Positions 1-5,547 of a DNA stretch of 5,547 bases are shown one piece after another (the first letter of the stretch is position 1; each line of letters starts with the position of its first letter). Both the position numbers and the translations under genes were made by a program. The DNA comes from Acidobacteriota bacterium (lineage in GTDB: Bacteria > Acidobacteriota > Terriglobia > Terriglobales > Acidobacteriaceae). Location: contig JAJZFR010000227.1 in the NCBI GenBank assembly GCA_021805265.1, positions 1 to 5,547 of the forward strand. Direction: 5' to 3'. The notes below the pieces were generated by a model. It saw only the letters and a list, made by a program, of their open reading frames with translations. It did not search any database and had not been told where the DNA came from.

Positions 1-3000
1 AGGAAGTTGCGGGTGGTGTTGCCGAAGGTACCCAGCGGCTCGGGCGTGAAGGATGTGGTATCGAAGTACTGGTGCGCCGGAGTTGCCCGTGGATTGTGGG
101 TCGCGATTTTGAAGTTCGAGGTCTGCGGCACATCGGCGCAGCCAAAGAAGCTGAACGTATCGCACCAGTAGGAGCGGTCGGTGCCCATGTTGATGCCGAT
201 GGGAAAGCCGGTCTGGAAGGCGGAGACGCCGCTCACACCCCAGCCGGTTACCAGCTCGCGGACAACTGGATTGTCGTGCATCAGGTGGAAGTTGGGAACC
301 ACATAGACGTAGGAGAGTGCGAGGCGATGACGGGCATCGAAGTCCGATGAGCCGTAGTTGAGGTATTCAAAGCCCGGCACGTAGTTTCGTACACGCCCCT
401 GGCTGCCGGTGCCGCTCTCATAGCCGGAACCATCGTCCAGCGCATGGGAGTAGGTGTAGGCGGCGGTGAACTGAAATCCGTGGGTCATGGCCTTGATCAG
501 GCTGGCCTGGAAGGAGTTGTAGTTGGCGGAACCCTCCGAGTCCTGCCGGGCAACCGAGAGGTACCACGGCAAACCGTTGGGAAGCGAAGCAATCGCACCG
601 TTCCCCGTTCCGGGAACAATGGCGGGCTGAGCGGTGTATTGCGGGAAGAACAGGTGAATCTGTGCCGGATTCGCCGCGCAGGCGGGATTGGCAAGGCAGG
701 CTGCGTGCCCGGCTGGGGTGATGTAGTCGCCCTCATGCCAGGTAGCGAGCCTGTGTGAAACCGAACCCACGTAACCGACCATAAGCACCATGCTGCTGGT
801 CAACGCGCGCTGGATATTCAGGTTGTAATTGTAGGTGTAGGGCACGTTGTAGTTTGGCGTGAAGGTAGACAGGCCCAACTCATTGTTCACACCCCAGTTG
901 ACCGTTCCTCCGGCTTTGGGAACCGTGTAGGGGAAGGGATTGGCTTCCGAACCGTTTCCGGCAATGTCCACGAAGGGATTGGCAAAACTCGGGCTGCCGC
1001 CGAAGTCCCCGGCACCGTGGTCAAAGAAGAGCGCCGGAGGATCGGTCAGGTTCTGCAGGGACTGCTCTTCCTGGTCGCGGTTGAAGTAGACGCCAAAGGC
1101 ACCGCGAATGGACATCGAGTGTGATCCGGGAGCGCCGATGAGCTTGGACGGGCCATTCGAAGGCGACCAGGCAAAGCCGAAGCGTGGAGCGAAGTGGTCG
1201 AAGCGCGTGGGAATGCCGCCAGCCTCGTTACAGCCAGGGTCGCCGTTGTAGGCCAGTCCCGGAGGGCCTCCGGGGTATATCTTCGACGTTGTACTGCTGT
1301 TGGACCAGCAAACAATGCCTGACCCACCGAACTGCTTGTTCTGGTTTGGCCCCTCGACATCCCATGCCAGGCCGTAGTTGAAGGTGAAGTCCGGCGAAAG
1401 CCTCCAGCTATCCTGCGCGTAGGCATAGGCCTCGATGGCCAGCGCATCGATGAAGCCGTCGCTGGTCTGCTCGTAGAGATCGGGAATGCCGAGCGCGAAG
1501 TCAATGACCGGGTCGCCCGAGCTGTAGGTGCCCTGACCGTTGTAGGAGTAGTAGCCGTTGTTCAGGTAGCCGAAGGGATTGTGAACCCGGAACTGCTCGT
1601 AAGTACCGCCAAACTTCAGCGTATGATTGCCGCGGACCCAGGTCAGGTTGTCGGCAAAGCTGAGGTTGGTGTCGATACGCGGCTGGGGGCCTTCATAACT
1701 GTTGCCCAGGCTGAAGTAGCTGCCGATACCCATATAGGGTACACCTGACTGCGGTAGCTCCGGAGTGATGCTGAATCCAAGCGCGCTGGGCTGGGAAGGC
1801 GTGGACGGGATCACCGAGGGGAAGTTGTTGCGGTAGTAGCCCGCGTGCAGTTCATTCAGCAGGCTGGCGCTGAAGGTGTGGGTATAGGACGCAGTGAATA
1901 CCTTGATGTGGTCGGTCTGGACCTGGCCAAAGCCGGGGAAGCTGCCGCCGCCAAAGGAGATTGTGTTAAAAGCGGGAGCCGACTGAAATATGGTGGAAGC
2001 CCAGATGGCATCCTGCGGCGTGATGGTGTAGTCCACGCGCACAATACCCTGATCGTTGGCCGCCGTGTTCAACGCGTTGAAGGTGTAAAGACTGCCGGGC
2101 GTGTTTGCCTGGGGCACATAGGTCGAAATCAACTTGCTGGCTAGCGGATTCCACATGGTGGTGGGGATGTTGACCGTGCCGCTGGCGAAACACTGTGACC
2201 ATTTGGTTCCCGCCGCGCAGGAGCCGATGGCGAAAGGAATCGGGTTGTTGGTCAGGCCAGCGCTGTTTGCAGCACCTGTTGCGTAGTTGGGGTCGGAGGA
2301 GAACTGTCCACTCAACTGGTTCGTCGACAGGGTGGGATTGACGGCTGTGCCAGCCGTGCGATTCCGCAAACCCTGGTACGCCAGAAAGGCGAAGAGCTTG
2401 TTCTTGACCACCGGGCCGCCGAGGGTGCCGCCGTATTCATTCTGATGGAAGACGGGGCGAACCTGGGAGAAGTAGTTGCCGTTGTTGAGGAAGGTGTCGC
2501 GGTAGAACTCGAAGCCGCTGCCGTGGAACTCGTTGGTGCCGCTCTTGATCACCTGGTTGAGCACCGCGCCGGAGTTACGCGCGTACTCCGGGTTCATGGT
2601 GCTGGTTTCGATATTTTCTTCCTGCAAGGCGTCGGGGTTGATCTGGATGCCCTGATTCTGCAGCGGGCCATCGTTCATGTCCGCGCCGTCCACAACAAAG
2701 CTGTTCTGCGGGGTTTCACTGCCGTTGCTGGAGAAGGTGCCGAAGCGATCAGATGCCTCGACCACGCCCGGCTCCAGCTTCTGGAGGCCGGATACGTCAC
2801 GGCCTTCGAGCGGAATCCCCTCGAGCTGGGATGCTGTGGCAACCTGCTCGAGCTGGGTGTTGGTGGTTTCCACCTGGAGCGCCGTCGCGGTGACGGCGAC
2901 GGTCTGGCTGGCGCTGCCGACCTTGAGCTTGGCATCGGTATCCCAGTTTGCCGCAGCCGTCAGGTTGATGCCCGATGACTGGAAGGTCTGGAAGCCATTC

Positions 3001-3272
3001 GCGTCAACGGTCACCGAATACGGGCCGCCGGGAATCAGCGGGGTGACCTGGTAAAAGCCGCTGGTGTTGGTGGTCGTGTGCGAGGCAACGCCGGTCGAGG
3101 TGTTGAGTACGGTAACCTTGGCGCCGGAGACAACCGCGCCCGTCGAATCCGTAACCGTGCCGTGGATGGTGGCTACGGTGATCTGGGCCTGAGCAACCGG
3201 GCTATCTACCAGGGCTACAACGCCGGCCAGGGGCAATAGAACGGCTGCAAAAAGGGCTTGCGCGAATCGCAC
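1..3272 (-). CDS. Oar-like TonB-dependent outer-membrane receptor with N-terminal carboxypeptidase-regulatory-like domain (3' end outside window)
   Basis: Reading right to left, 1090 codons are open to the window edge with no stop. From the GTG at 3272, residues 1-29 form a signal peptide (MRFAQALFAAVLLPLAG core, A-Q-A cleavage site before QITV). Residues 35-115 are a CarboxypepD_reg/Cna-B-like beta-sandwich (IHGTVTDSTGAVVSGAKV, later GFYQVTPLIPGGPYSV). A TonB-box-like QTVAVTAT lies at 123-130. The plug spans about 140-246, with SFVVDGADMND at 191-201 and KSGTNEFHGSGFEFYRD at 243-259. The rest is an aromatic-rich beta-barrel with FADNLTWVRGNHTLKFGG near 535. Family members usually run about 1100-1250 residues, so perhaps the last 60-150 are missing. 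Eight cysteines form four close pairs. Such receptors sit in the outer membrane and are thought to import large or scarce substrates, often glycans, using TonB energy; the substrate here is unknown. The start is uncertain: the ATG with the strong ribosome site is out of frame (see 3313-3326). Confidence 0.93.
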   Translation of the reverse strand, partial: MRFAQALFAAVLLPLAGVVALVDSPVAQAQITVATIHGTVTDSTGAVVSGAKVTVLNTSTGVASHTTTNTSGFYQVTPLIPGGPYSVTVDANGFQTFQSSGINLTAAANWDTDAKLKVGSASQTVAVTATALQVETTNTQLEQVATASQLEGIPLEGRDVSGLQKLEPGVVEASDRFGTFSSNGSETPQNSFVVDGADMNDGPLQNQGIQINPDALQEENIETSTMNPEYARNSGAVLNQVIKSGTNEFHGSGFEFYRDTFLNNGNYFSQVRPVFHQNEYGGTLGGPVVKNKLFAFLAYQGLRNRTAGTAVNPTLSTNQLSGQFSSDPNYATGAANSAGLTNNPIPFAIGSCAAGTKWSQCFASGTVNIPTTMWNPLASKLISTYVPQANTPGSLYTFNALNTAANDQGIVRVDYTITPQDAIWASTIFQSAPAFNTISFGGGSFPGFGQVQTDHIKVFTASYTHTFSASLLNELHAGYYRNNFPSVIPSTPSQPSALGFSITPELPQSGVPYMGIGSYFSLGNSYEGPQPRIDTNLSFADNLTWVRGNHTLKFGGTYEQFRVHNPFGYLNNGYYSYNGQGTYSSGDPVIDFALGIPDLYEQTSDGFIDALAIEAYAYAQDSWRLSPDFTFNYGLAWDVEGPNQNKQFGGSGIVCWSNSSTTSKIYPGGPPGLAYNGDPGCNEAGGIPTRFDHFAPRFGFAWSPSNGPSKLIGAPGSHSMSIRGAFGVYFNRDQEEQSLQNLTDPPALFFDHGAGDFGGSPSFANPFVDIAGNGSEANPFPYTVPKAGGTVNWGVNNELGLSTFTPNYNVPYTYNYNLNIQRALTSSMVLMVGYVGSVSHRLATWHEGDYITPAGHAACLANPACAANPAQIHLFFPQYTAQPAIVPGTGNGAIASLPNGLPWYLSVARQDSEGSANYNSFQASLIKAMTHGFQFTAAYTYSHALDDGSGYESGTGSQGRVRNYVPGFEYLNYGSSDFDARHRLALSYVYVVPNFHLMHDNPVVRELVTGWGVSGVSAFQTGFPIGINMGTDRSYWCDTFSFFGCADVPQTSNFKIATHNPRATPAHQYFDTTSFTPEPLGTFGNTTRNF

Positions 3273-3315
3273 CCGTATGGAGCAGCCCGAGGAACGATGG
3301 GTGGCTCGGAATCAT
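3202..3315 (-). CDS. Possible 37-codon leader ORF overlapping the receptor start, or the displaced 5' end of the receptor
   Basis: This frame begins at the well-placed ATG and ends at TAG (3202-3204). It overlaps the receptor frame by 71 bases counted from the GTG. The product starts MIPSHPSFLGLLHTGAIR and then becomes rich in Arg, Ser and Pro, with no recognisable domain. Its first 15 or so residues resemble the n-region of a long acidobacterial signal peptide. The receptor frame takes over with RFAQALFAAVLLPLAG. The simplest reading is that these were once one continuous coding region and a one-base difference separates them. A translated, coupling leader peptide is the alternative. I cannot choose between them from one sequence. 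Confidence 0.25.
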   Translation of the reverse strand: MIPSHPSFLGLLHTGAIRASPFCSRSIAPGRRCSPGR

Positions 3316-3326
3316 GTGTTCTCCTT
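3313..3326 (-). promoter_or_regulatory. Strong Shine-Dalgarno plus ATG, out of frame with the receptor
   Basis: On the minus strand AAGGAG (3321-3326) is followed after 5 nt by ATG (3313-3315). This is by far the best initiation signal upstream of the receptor. It opens a frame one base off the receptor's. The receptor frame reads TGA across the second and third bases of this ATG and the next A, so it cannot extend upstream of it. The GTG at 3270-3272 has no recognisable Shine-Dalgarno. This signal either serves a leader ORF or marks the original receptor start, now separated by an indel. Confidence 0.75.
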
Positions 3327-3393
3327 GAAAGTGTGGAACATCTGCCATATTCGAAGTCGTGTTGTTGCGATTCAAGCTCTGCGCGATCGACCA

Positions 3394-3421
3394 TGCGCGG
3401 ACAAATGTACAGTTCCGCACA
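3394..3421. promoter_or_regulatory. Imperfect palindrome over the -10, candidate operator
   Basis: The + strand arms TGCGCGGA (3394-3401) and TCCGCACA (3414-3421) are inverted repeats matching at 7 of 8 positions, 12 bp apart. The spacer contains the small palindrome TGTACA (3406-3411). The element covers the candidate -10, a typical position for a repressor site. The protein that might bind it is unknown. Confidence 0.35.
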
Positions 3422-3432
3422 TTTATTAGCAA
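3404..3432 (-). promoter_or_regulatory. Candidate sigma70-type promoter for the receptor gene
   Basis: On the minus strand a -35-like TTGCTA (3427-3432) and a -10-like TACATT (3404-3409) are separated by exactly 17 bp. Each matches the consensus at 4 of 6 positions. The region is AT-rich against a GC-rich background and lies about 90 bp upstream of the ATG at 3315. Transcription is inferred, and other AT-rich hexamers at 3467-3497 could also serve. Confidence 0.4.
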
Positions 3433-3466
3433 TTTTACGGCCATTCCAGGGAATCACACGATCTGG

Positions 3467-3497
3467 ATATATGCTCAATATAATGAACAACATATAT
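3467..3497. repeat. AT-rich inverted repeat
   Basis: ATATATG (3467-3473) and CATATAT (3491-3497) are exact 7-bp inverted arms separated by 17 bp of AT-rich sequence. They lie upstream of the candidate -35. This could be a regulator site or an UP-like AT-rich region. The low complexity makes chance symmetry fairly likely. Confidence 0.3.
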
Positions 3498-3578
3498 AGA
3501 TCCTCCCAGAACTGCCAGCACGAGTTTCTATGAAAAACAGAATAAATTCAGGAGAAATATTCGAAAAGAAAGAACTGT

Positions 3579-3620
3579 GCATCGAGAACCACGCATCGAG
3601 AACCGCGCATCGAGATCGCC
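3579..3620. repeat. Tandem repeat, three copies of a 14-bp unit
   Basis: The + strand copies are GCATCGAGAACCAC (3579-3592), GCATCGAGAACCGC (3593-3606) and GCATCGAGATCGCC (3607-3620). Copies 1 and 2 differ at one base, and copy 3 is more diverged. The array is non-coding and about 270-310 bp upstream of the receptor ATG. It may be a multi-site binding region or a simple slippage repeat. It is too short and lacks spacers, so it is not CRISPR. Confidence 0.75.
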
Positions 3621-3771
3621 CATCGCGTTCGCTCTGCGCGGATTCTCGACCTGACTCCAGTGCGCATGGTTTCCGTCAGCTTTCCTGTAACAGTCACAGA
3701 CGCCAGGATTGCGTCAGAGTGGCGAGCCAACTGGCGCAATGCGCTGGAACAGCACAGCGGAGTGGCTGGCT

Positions 3772-4461
3772 TCAGCGATGCAGGATGGATTGCAGCTTTT
3801 CGCCCTGGGTGGCCAGCTCCTGGAGGAAGCCTTCGACCTGTTCGGCGAGCGACTGGGCCTCGTTGAGGTAGCCGGGGAGGGCTTGCCAGACAGCAGCGAG
3901 GGCGGCTCGCTCTTCAACCAGAGCGAGAGCCGTTCCGGCGGCGGCGACGGCCAAGCCGGCTCGGCGGTGGCCGGTGAGGACCAGCGCGCCAGCAGCAAGC
4001 AGCGAACCGGCGGCGAGGAGATTGGCCCAATCCTTCCAGTCTGTATGCTGCGCGGCCAGACTCGGCGTGTCCTGACGCTGCGTGGCGGGCACGTCAGACG
4101 TATCAGATTTATCCGACACATCGACTTTATCCGACACATCGACGGCCGACCGCAATGGGGCATTCGCCTGGGTATTGGCCTGGGCATTGGCCGGGAAATT
4201 CATCGGGGAATTGGAAGACGGCGGCACAGCCACCGGGCCTTTGGCAGCCGAAGGCCACTCGCCGGCCAGGCTTCCTGAAACCCAGGCGGACTCGCGGGCG
4301 GATTGGCGAGCAGGCTGGCCGGGAGTCTGGCCAGCGTAGTGGCCAGCAGACTGGCTAAACGGGGCCGTGTGCGGCGCAGCAAAGGTCTCCGTGGTCTCAG
4401 TGAAACGGGGGCGATAACCCTGCGGTGTCGGAATTGCGTCCGGGATAGGCACTGCGACCAT
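3772..4461 (-). CDS. Uncharacterised protein with disordered N-terminus and C-terminal membrane hairpin (229 aa)
   Basis: I do not recognise a named family. Residues 1-140 are rich in Ala, Pro, Gln and Ser and look disordered. They include an ANAQANTQANA stretch (91-101) and the acidic tandem VDVSDKVDVSDKSDTSDV (107-124). Two hydrophobic segments (about 146-163 and 168-182) are joined by a short GHRR turn, suggesting a membrane hairpin. A likely amphipathic helix follows (183-225, EERAALAAVWQALPGYLNEAQSLAEQ in part). There is no signal peptide, so the N-terminus is probably cytoplasmic. The ATG has AAGGAG (4470-4475) at an 8-nt spacing, which supports this start. It lies 94 bp downstream of the CPDCG gene, so co-transcription is likely. 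Its role is unknown; a membrane anchor or scaffold is only a guess from architecture. Confidence 0.8.
   Translation of the reverse strand: MVAVPIPDAIPTPQGYRPRFTETTETFAAPHTAPFSQSAGHYAGQTPGQPARQSARESAWVSGSLAGEWPSAAKGPVAVPPSSNSPMNFPANAQANTQANAPLRSAVDVSDKVDVSDKSDTSDVPATQRQDTPSLAAQHTDWKDWANLLAAGSLLAAGALVLTGHRRAGLAVAAAGTALALVEERAALAAVWQALPGYLNEAQSLAEQVEGFLQELATQGEKLQSILHR
4090..4143. repeat. In-frame 18-bp tandem repeat inside the 229-aa gene
   Basis: Two exact 18-bp copies occupy 4108-4125 and 4126-4143, and a degenerate third unit lies at 4090-4107. Read on the minus strand they encode VDVSDK twice and then SDTSDV. The period is a multiple of three, so gain or loss of units keeps the frame. This fits a flexible acidic linker that may vary in length between strains. 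Confidence 0.85.
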
Positions 4462-4513
4462 TCAGAACTCTCCTTGCTGCTGGGCGGCGCTTGCAAGACC
4501 GCGTTTCTTGCTC

Positions 4514-4540
4514 CTTCCCGGCGGAAAACCGCAGGGGAAG
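4514..4540. other. Intercistronic GC-rich hairpin
   Basis: CTTCCC (4514-4519) pairs with GGGAAG (4535-4540), and GCGG (4521-4524) pairs with CCGC (4529-4532) around an AAAA loop. The 10 bp are interrupted by a small internal bulge. It lies between the stop of the 103-aa gene and the ribosome site of the 229-aa gene. No T-tract follows on either strand, so it is more likely an RNA-stabilising or partial-termination structure than a full terminator. Confidence 0.45.
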
Positions 4541-4555
4541 AAGGCTGATGTTTGG

Positions 4556-4867
4556 CTAATCCAAATCAAACTCGCGAAATGGCTTGCCCTCTGGCGCGTC
4601 CTTGGCCTTGCGCAGGGCCTCGGCAAAGCGCTTTTCCAGCAAGTCGCTCTTGTTCTTCTCTGCCTCGACGGACTGGCGAAAGATGGACTCCTTGCGGTCG
4701 TCCTGTTCGCGCATGGCCTTCGCGGCGGTTTCAAGGTCTTCAAAAGTGCGCTTGCGCGGGGCTGGAGTGTGACTGAGGATTGCGCCGGTCTCGGCATCGA
4801 TGCGCAGCGACGCGCCGCAGTCGGGGCAAACCGAATCGACCACCGAATTGGAGCGCTTCCCTGCCAT
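4556..4867 (-). CDS. Small charged protein with one CxxC knuckle (103 aa), function unknown
   Basis: Residues 13-19 read VCPDCGA, half of a zinc-ribbon motif. Those two cysteines (14 and 17) are the only ones, so metal binding would need a dimer or a partner. Residues 40-95 are rich in Lys, Arg, Glu and Asp with spaced Leu, Ala and Phe, as in a long helix or coiled coil. The C-terminus is acidic (REFDLD). There is no signal peptide or membrane segment, so it is probably cytoplasmic. The ATG has only a weak AGAGA-type site upstream. Codon use is clearly gene-like: the opposite-strand frame gives no sensible protein. I cannot assign a family. It is the first gene after the ATP synthase terminator and precedes the 229-aa gene. 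Confidence 0.82.
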   Translation of the reverse strand: MAGKRSNSVVDSVCPDCGASLRIDAETGAILSHTPAPRKRTFEDLETAAKAMREQDDRKESIFRQSVEAEKNKSDLLEKRFAEALRKAKDAPEGKPFREFDLD

Positions 4868-4945
4868 TGTTGCGATCTCTGATTGAATTGTAGGGGGACT
4901 ACGGCTGCTGGCGCATCCTGCTTCGGTAACATTTCGGGCAGTGTA

Positions 4946-4951
4946 GTTATA
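4946..4951 (-). promoter_or_regulatory. Possible -10 (TATAAC) for the small-gene pair
   Basis: TATAAC on the minus strand matches TATAAT at five of six positions. It sits between the atpC terminator and the ATG at 4867, where a new promoter is expected. No good -35 is seen at 16-18 bp. TACAAT (4885-4890) is an alternative -10 but would leave a very short leader. Confidence 0.25.
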
Positions 4952-5040
4952 CTTCTGGTTACTACTCAGACGATTACCTTTGCTTGTTACGCGGCTTCCC
5001 TCACCCGCTCGATGAGCAATTTTCAGTGCCGGGAGGCGAG

Positions 5041-5066
5041 AAAAATCCCGCCTGAGAGAGGCGGGA
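5041..5066 (-). terminator. Rho-independent terminator of the ATP synthase operon
   Basis: On the minus strand TCCCGCCT (5059-5066) pairs perfectly with AGGCGGGA (5046-5053) across a 5-nt loop. TTTTT (5041-5045) follows directly. The T-tract exists only on this strand, which fixes the direction. It lies about 147 bp past the atpC stop and should end atp transcription before the CPDCG gene. Confidence 0.9.
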
Positions 5067-5078
5067 CCGGGTACAAGA

Positions 5079-5186
5079 GCATTTTCACTTCACATCCCTG
5101 CTTTTTGGCCGAGTTGCGGGTGGCGATTTCCTGGGGAAATCGCCACTTTACTTCACGGTTTCTGTAAGCACTTGAAGTGAAAATGC
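5079..5186. repeat. Nested inverted-repeat element between atpC and its terminator
   Basis: The outer arms GCATTTTCACTTCA (5079-5092) and TGAAGTGAAAATGC (5173-5186) are perfect 14-bp inverted repeats 80 bp apart. Inside them GTGGCGATTTCC (5120-5131) and GGAAATCGCCAC (5135-5146) form a perfect 12-bp hairpin with a 3-nt loop. The whole element is non-coding and lies in the atp 3' untranslated region. The architecture resembles a REP/BIME or small MITE-like element, but no target duplication is visible. An RNA role, such as protecting the 3' end, is equally possible. Confidence 0.8.
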
Positions 5187-5212
5187 CCGAGCGGTGGATG
5201 GAGCCGGACAGG

Positions 5213-5547
5213 TTATTCGCGATGCGCAGCGCTGGCCAGTCTGGCCTCAGCCTCATCGATAACGCGATTGGCCTGGGCGTAGGCTTCGGCGCTGTCGCCC
5301 GCAGCTTTCCACAGGGCGTGGCCGTGATCGAGCTGCTCCTGGGCGCGCGGAAGATCGATATCGGCGGGCAGAATTGCATCGTTGGCCAGGATGGTGACGC
5401 GCTCCGGGAGCACCTCGACGAACCCCCAACTGACGTTGAAGCGCGTGGCAGCCGAGCCGGAAGCCAAGCCGGAAGCAGCGCCGTGCAGGCTAACATCGCC
5501 CGCGCCCAGCTCGGCAAGCAGGGGCGCAGCGCCGTAGAGCACCTCGA
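5213..5547 (-). CDS. atpC: F1Fo ATP synthase epsilon subunit (5' end outside window)
   Basis: The visible 111 residues match the AtpC fold. EVLYGAAPLLAELGAGDVSL corresponds to the conserved segment where others have a GH/APLL motif near residue 25-45. The core SWGFVEVLPERVTILANDA completes the N-terminal beta-sandwich. LPADIDLPRAQEQLDHGHAL begins the C-terminal helical hairpin, which ends ASAAHRE before TAA. About 20-30 N-terminal residues lie beyond the right edge. The epsilon subunit sits on the central stalk of F1, links rotation to catalysis and can inhibit ATP hydrolysis through its C-terminal helices. It is usually the last gene of the operon, and the terminator downstream fits that. 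The loop between DVSL and RFNVSW (HGAASGLASGSAAT) is rich in Gly, Ala and Ser and slightly long. Confidence 0.92.
   Translation of the reverse strand, partial: EVLYGAAPLLAELGAGDVSLHGAASGLASGSAATRFNVSWGFVEVLPERVTILANDAILPADIDLPRAQEQLDHGHALWKAAGDSAEAYAQANRVIDEAEARLASAAHRE

Larger units (their letters stand above)
3316..3771. other. 456-bp non-coding region upstream of the receptor gene
   Basis: No convincing coding sequence is visible here; the open frames on both strands have no recognisable composition or ribosome sites. The left part (about 3320-3570) is AT-rich and carries the candidate promoter, palindromes and Shine-Dalgarno. The right part (about 3620-3771) is GC-rich and shows nothing I can name. 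In particular, I see no hairpin with a T-tract just past the stop of the 229-residue gene. Confidence 0.6.
4868..5212. other. 345-bp intergenic region between atpC and the small-gene pair
   Basis: No gene is supported here. In transcription order it holds the nested inverted-repeat element, the terminator, and then about 170 bp that should include the promoter of the CPDCG gene. An open frame crosses it on the minus strand (5023-5517), but that is an out-of-frame shadow of atpC that continues through the repeats. Confidence 0.6.

Noticed and set aside
2445..2978. 177-codon open frame on the + strand
   Set aside because: It lies wholly antisense to the receptor's N-terminal and plug region, has low-complexity Val/Glu/Ala composition and no recognisable domain. 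It is a shadow of a GC-rich gene.
1..3272. Receptor as a pseudogene because of internal stops
   Set aside because: Only the start region is questionable. The reading frame from 3272 to the edge translates without interruption and keeps plug and barrel motifs.
3347..3565. Two copies of ATATTCGAA 210 bp apart (3347-3355 and 3557-3565)
   Set aside because: A 9-bp AT-rich match is plausible by chance in this region, and nothing else supports a paired site.
3579..3620. Possible CRISPR array
   Set aside because: The 14-bp units are directly adjacent with no spacers and too short for CRISPR repeats.
3700..3771. Terminator after the 229-aa gene
   Set aside because: Only 4-bp GCGC-type symmetries are present and no T-tract follows on the minus strand.
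3709..4278. 189-codon open frame on the + strand
   Set aside because: It is antisense to the 229-aa gene. Its C-terminus is repetitive Ile/Gly/Arg/His sequence produced by the repeats on the other strand, and it has no ribosome site.
4508..4882. 124-codon open frame on the + strand
   Set aside because: It is antisense to the CPDCG gene. The minus-strand product has the more protein-like composition and a motif.
5023..5517. 164-codon minus-strand frame crossing atpC and the repeats
   Set aside because: It is out of frame with atpC over most of its length, rich in Arg/Pro/Ser, and reads through the inverted repeats and terminator.

Overview
The window looks like chromosomal DNA from an Acidobacteriota bacterium of the Terriglobia type (Granulicella/Terriglobus/Edaphobacter-like). 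The base composition is GC-rich. The main gene is a very large Oar-like TonB-dependent receptor with an N-terminal carboxypeptidase-regulatory-like domain, a family greatly expanded in that class. It lies close to the end of an ATP synthase operon. The taxon is inferred from protein character, not from a marker gene.

All supported genes are on the minus strand, so the window reads biologically from right to left. At the right edge (5213-5547) is the 3' part of atpC, the F1 ATP synthase epsilon subunit. It is followed by a structured 3' tail: a 14-bp inverted repeat 80 bp apart that encloses a 12-bp hairpin (5079-5186), and then a textbook intrinsic terminator (5041-5066). Next come two small unassigned genes that are probably co-transcribed: a 103-residue charged protein with one CPDCG knuckle (4556-4867) and a 229-residue protein with a disordered N-terminus and a C-terminal membrane hairpin (3772-4461). 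A GC-rich hairpin lies in their 94-bp gap.

A 456-bp non-coding stretch (3316-3771) follows. It holds a 14-bp tandem repeat, an AT-rich palindrome, a candidate sigma70-type promoter and an imperfect palindrome over its -10. Downstream, the receptor gene fills the remaining 3.27 kb and runs off the left edge, with 1090 codons visible and the C-terminus missing.

The most notable point is at the receptor's 5' end. The only ATG with a strong Shine-Dalgarno sequence (3313-3315) is one frame away from the receptor, and the receptor frame has a TGA overlapping that ATG. The receptor must therefore start at a weakly supported GTG (3270-3272), or there is an indel (real or a sequence error) in the signal-peptide region, or an overlapping leader ORF couples its translation. 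No CRISPR array, tRNA, rRNA, IS element or clear novel defence or metabolic system was seen.
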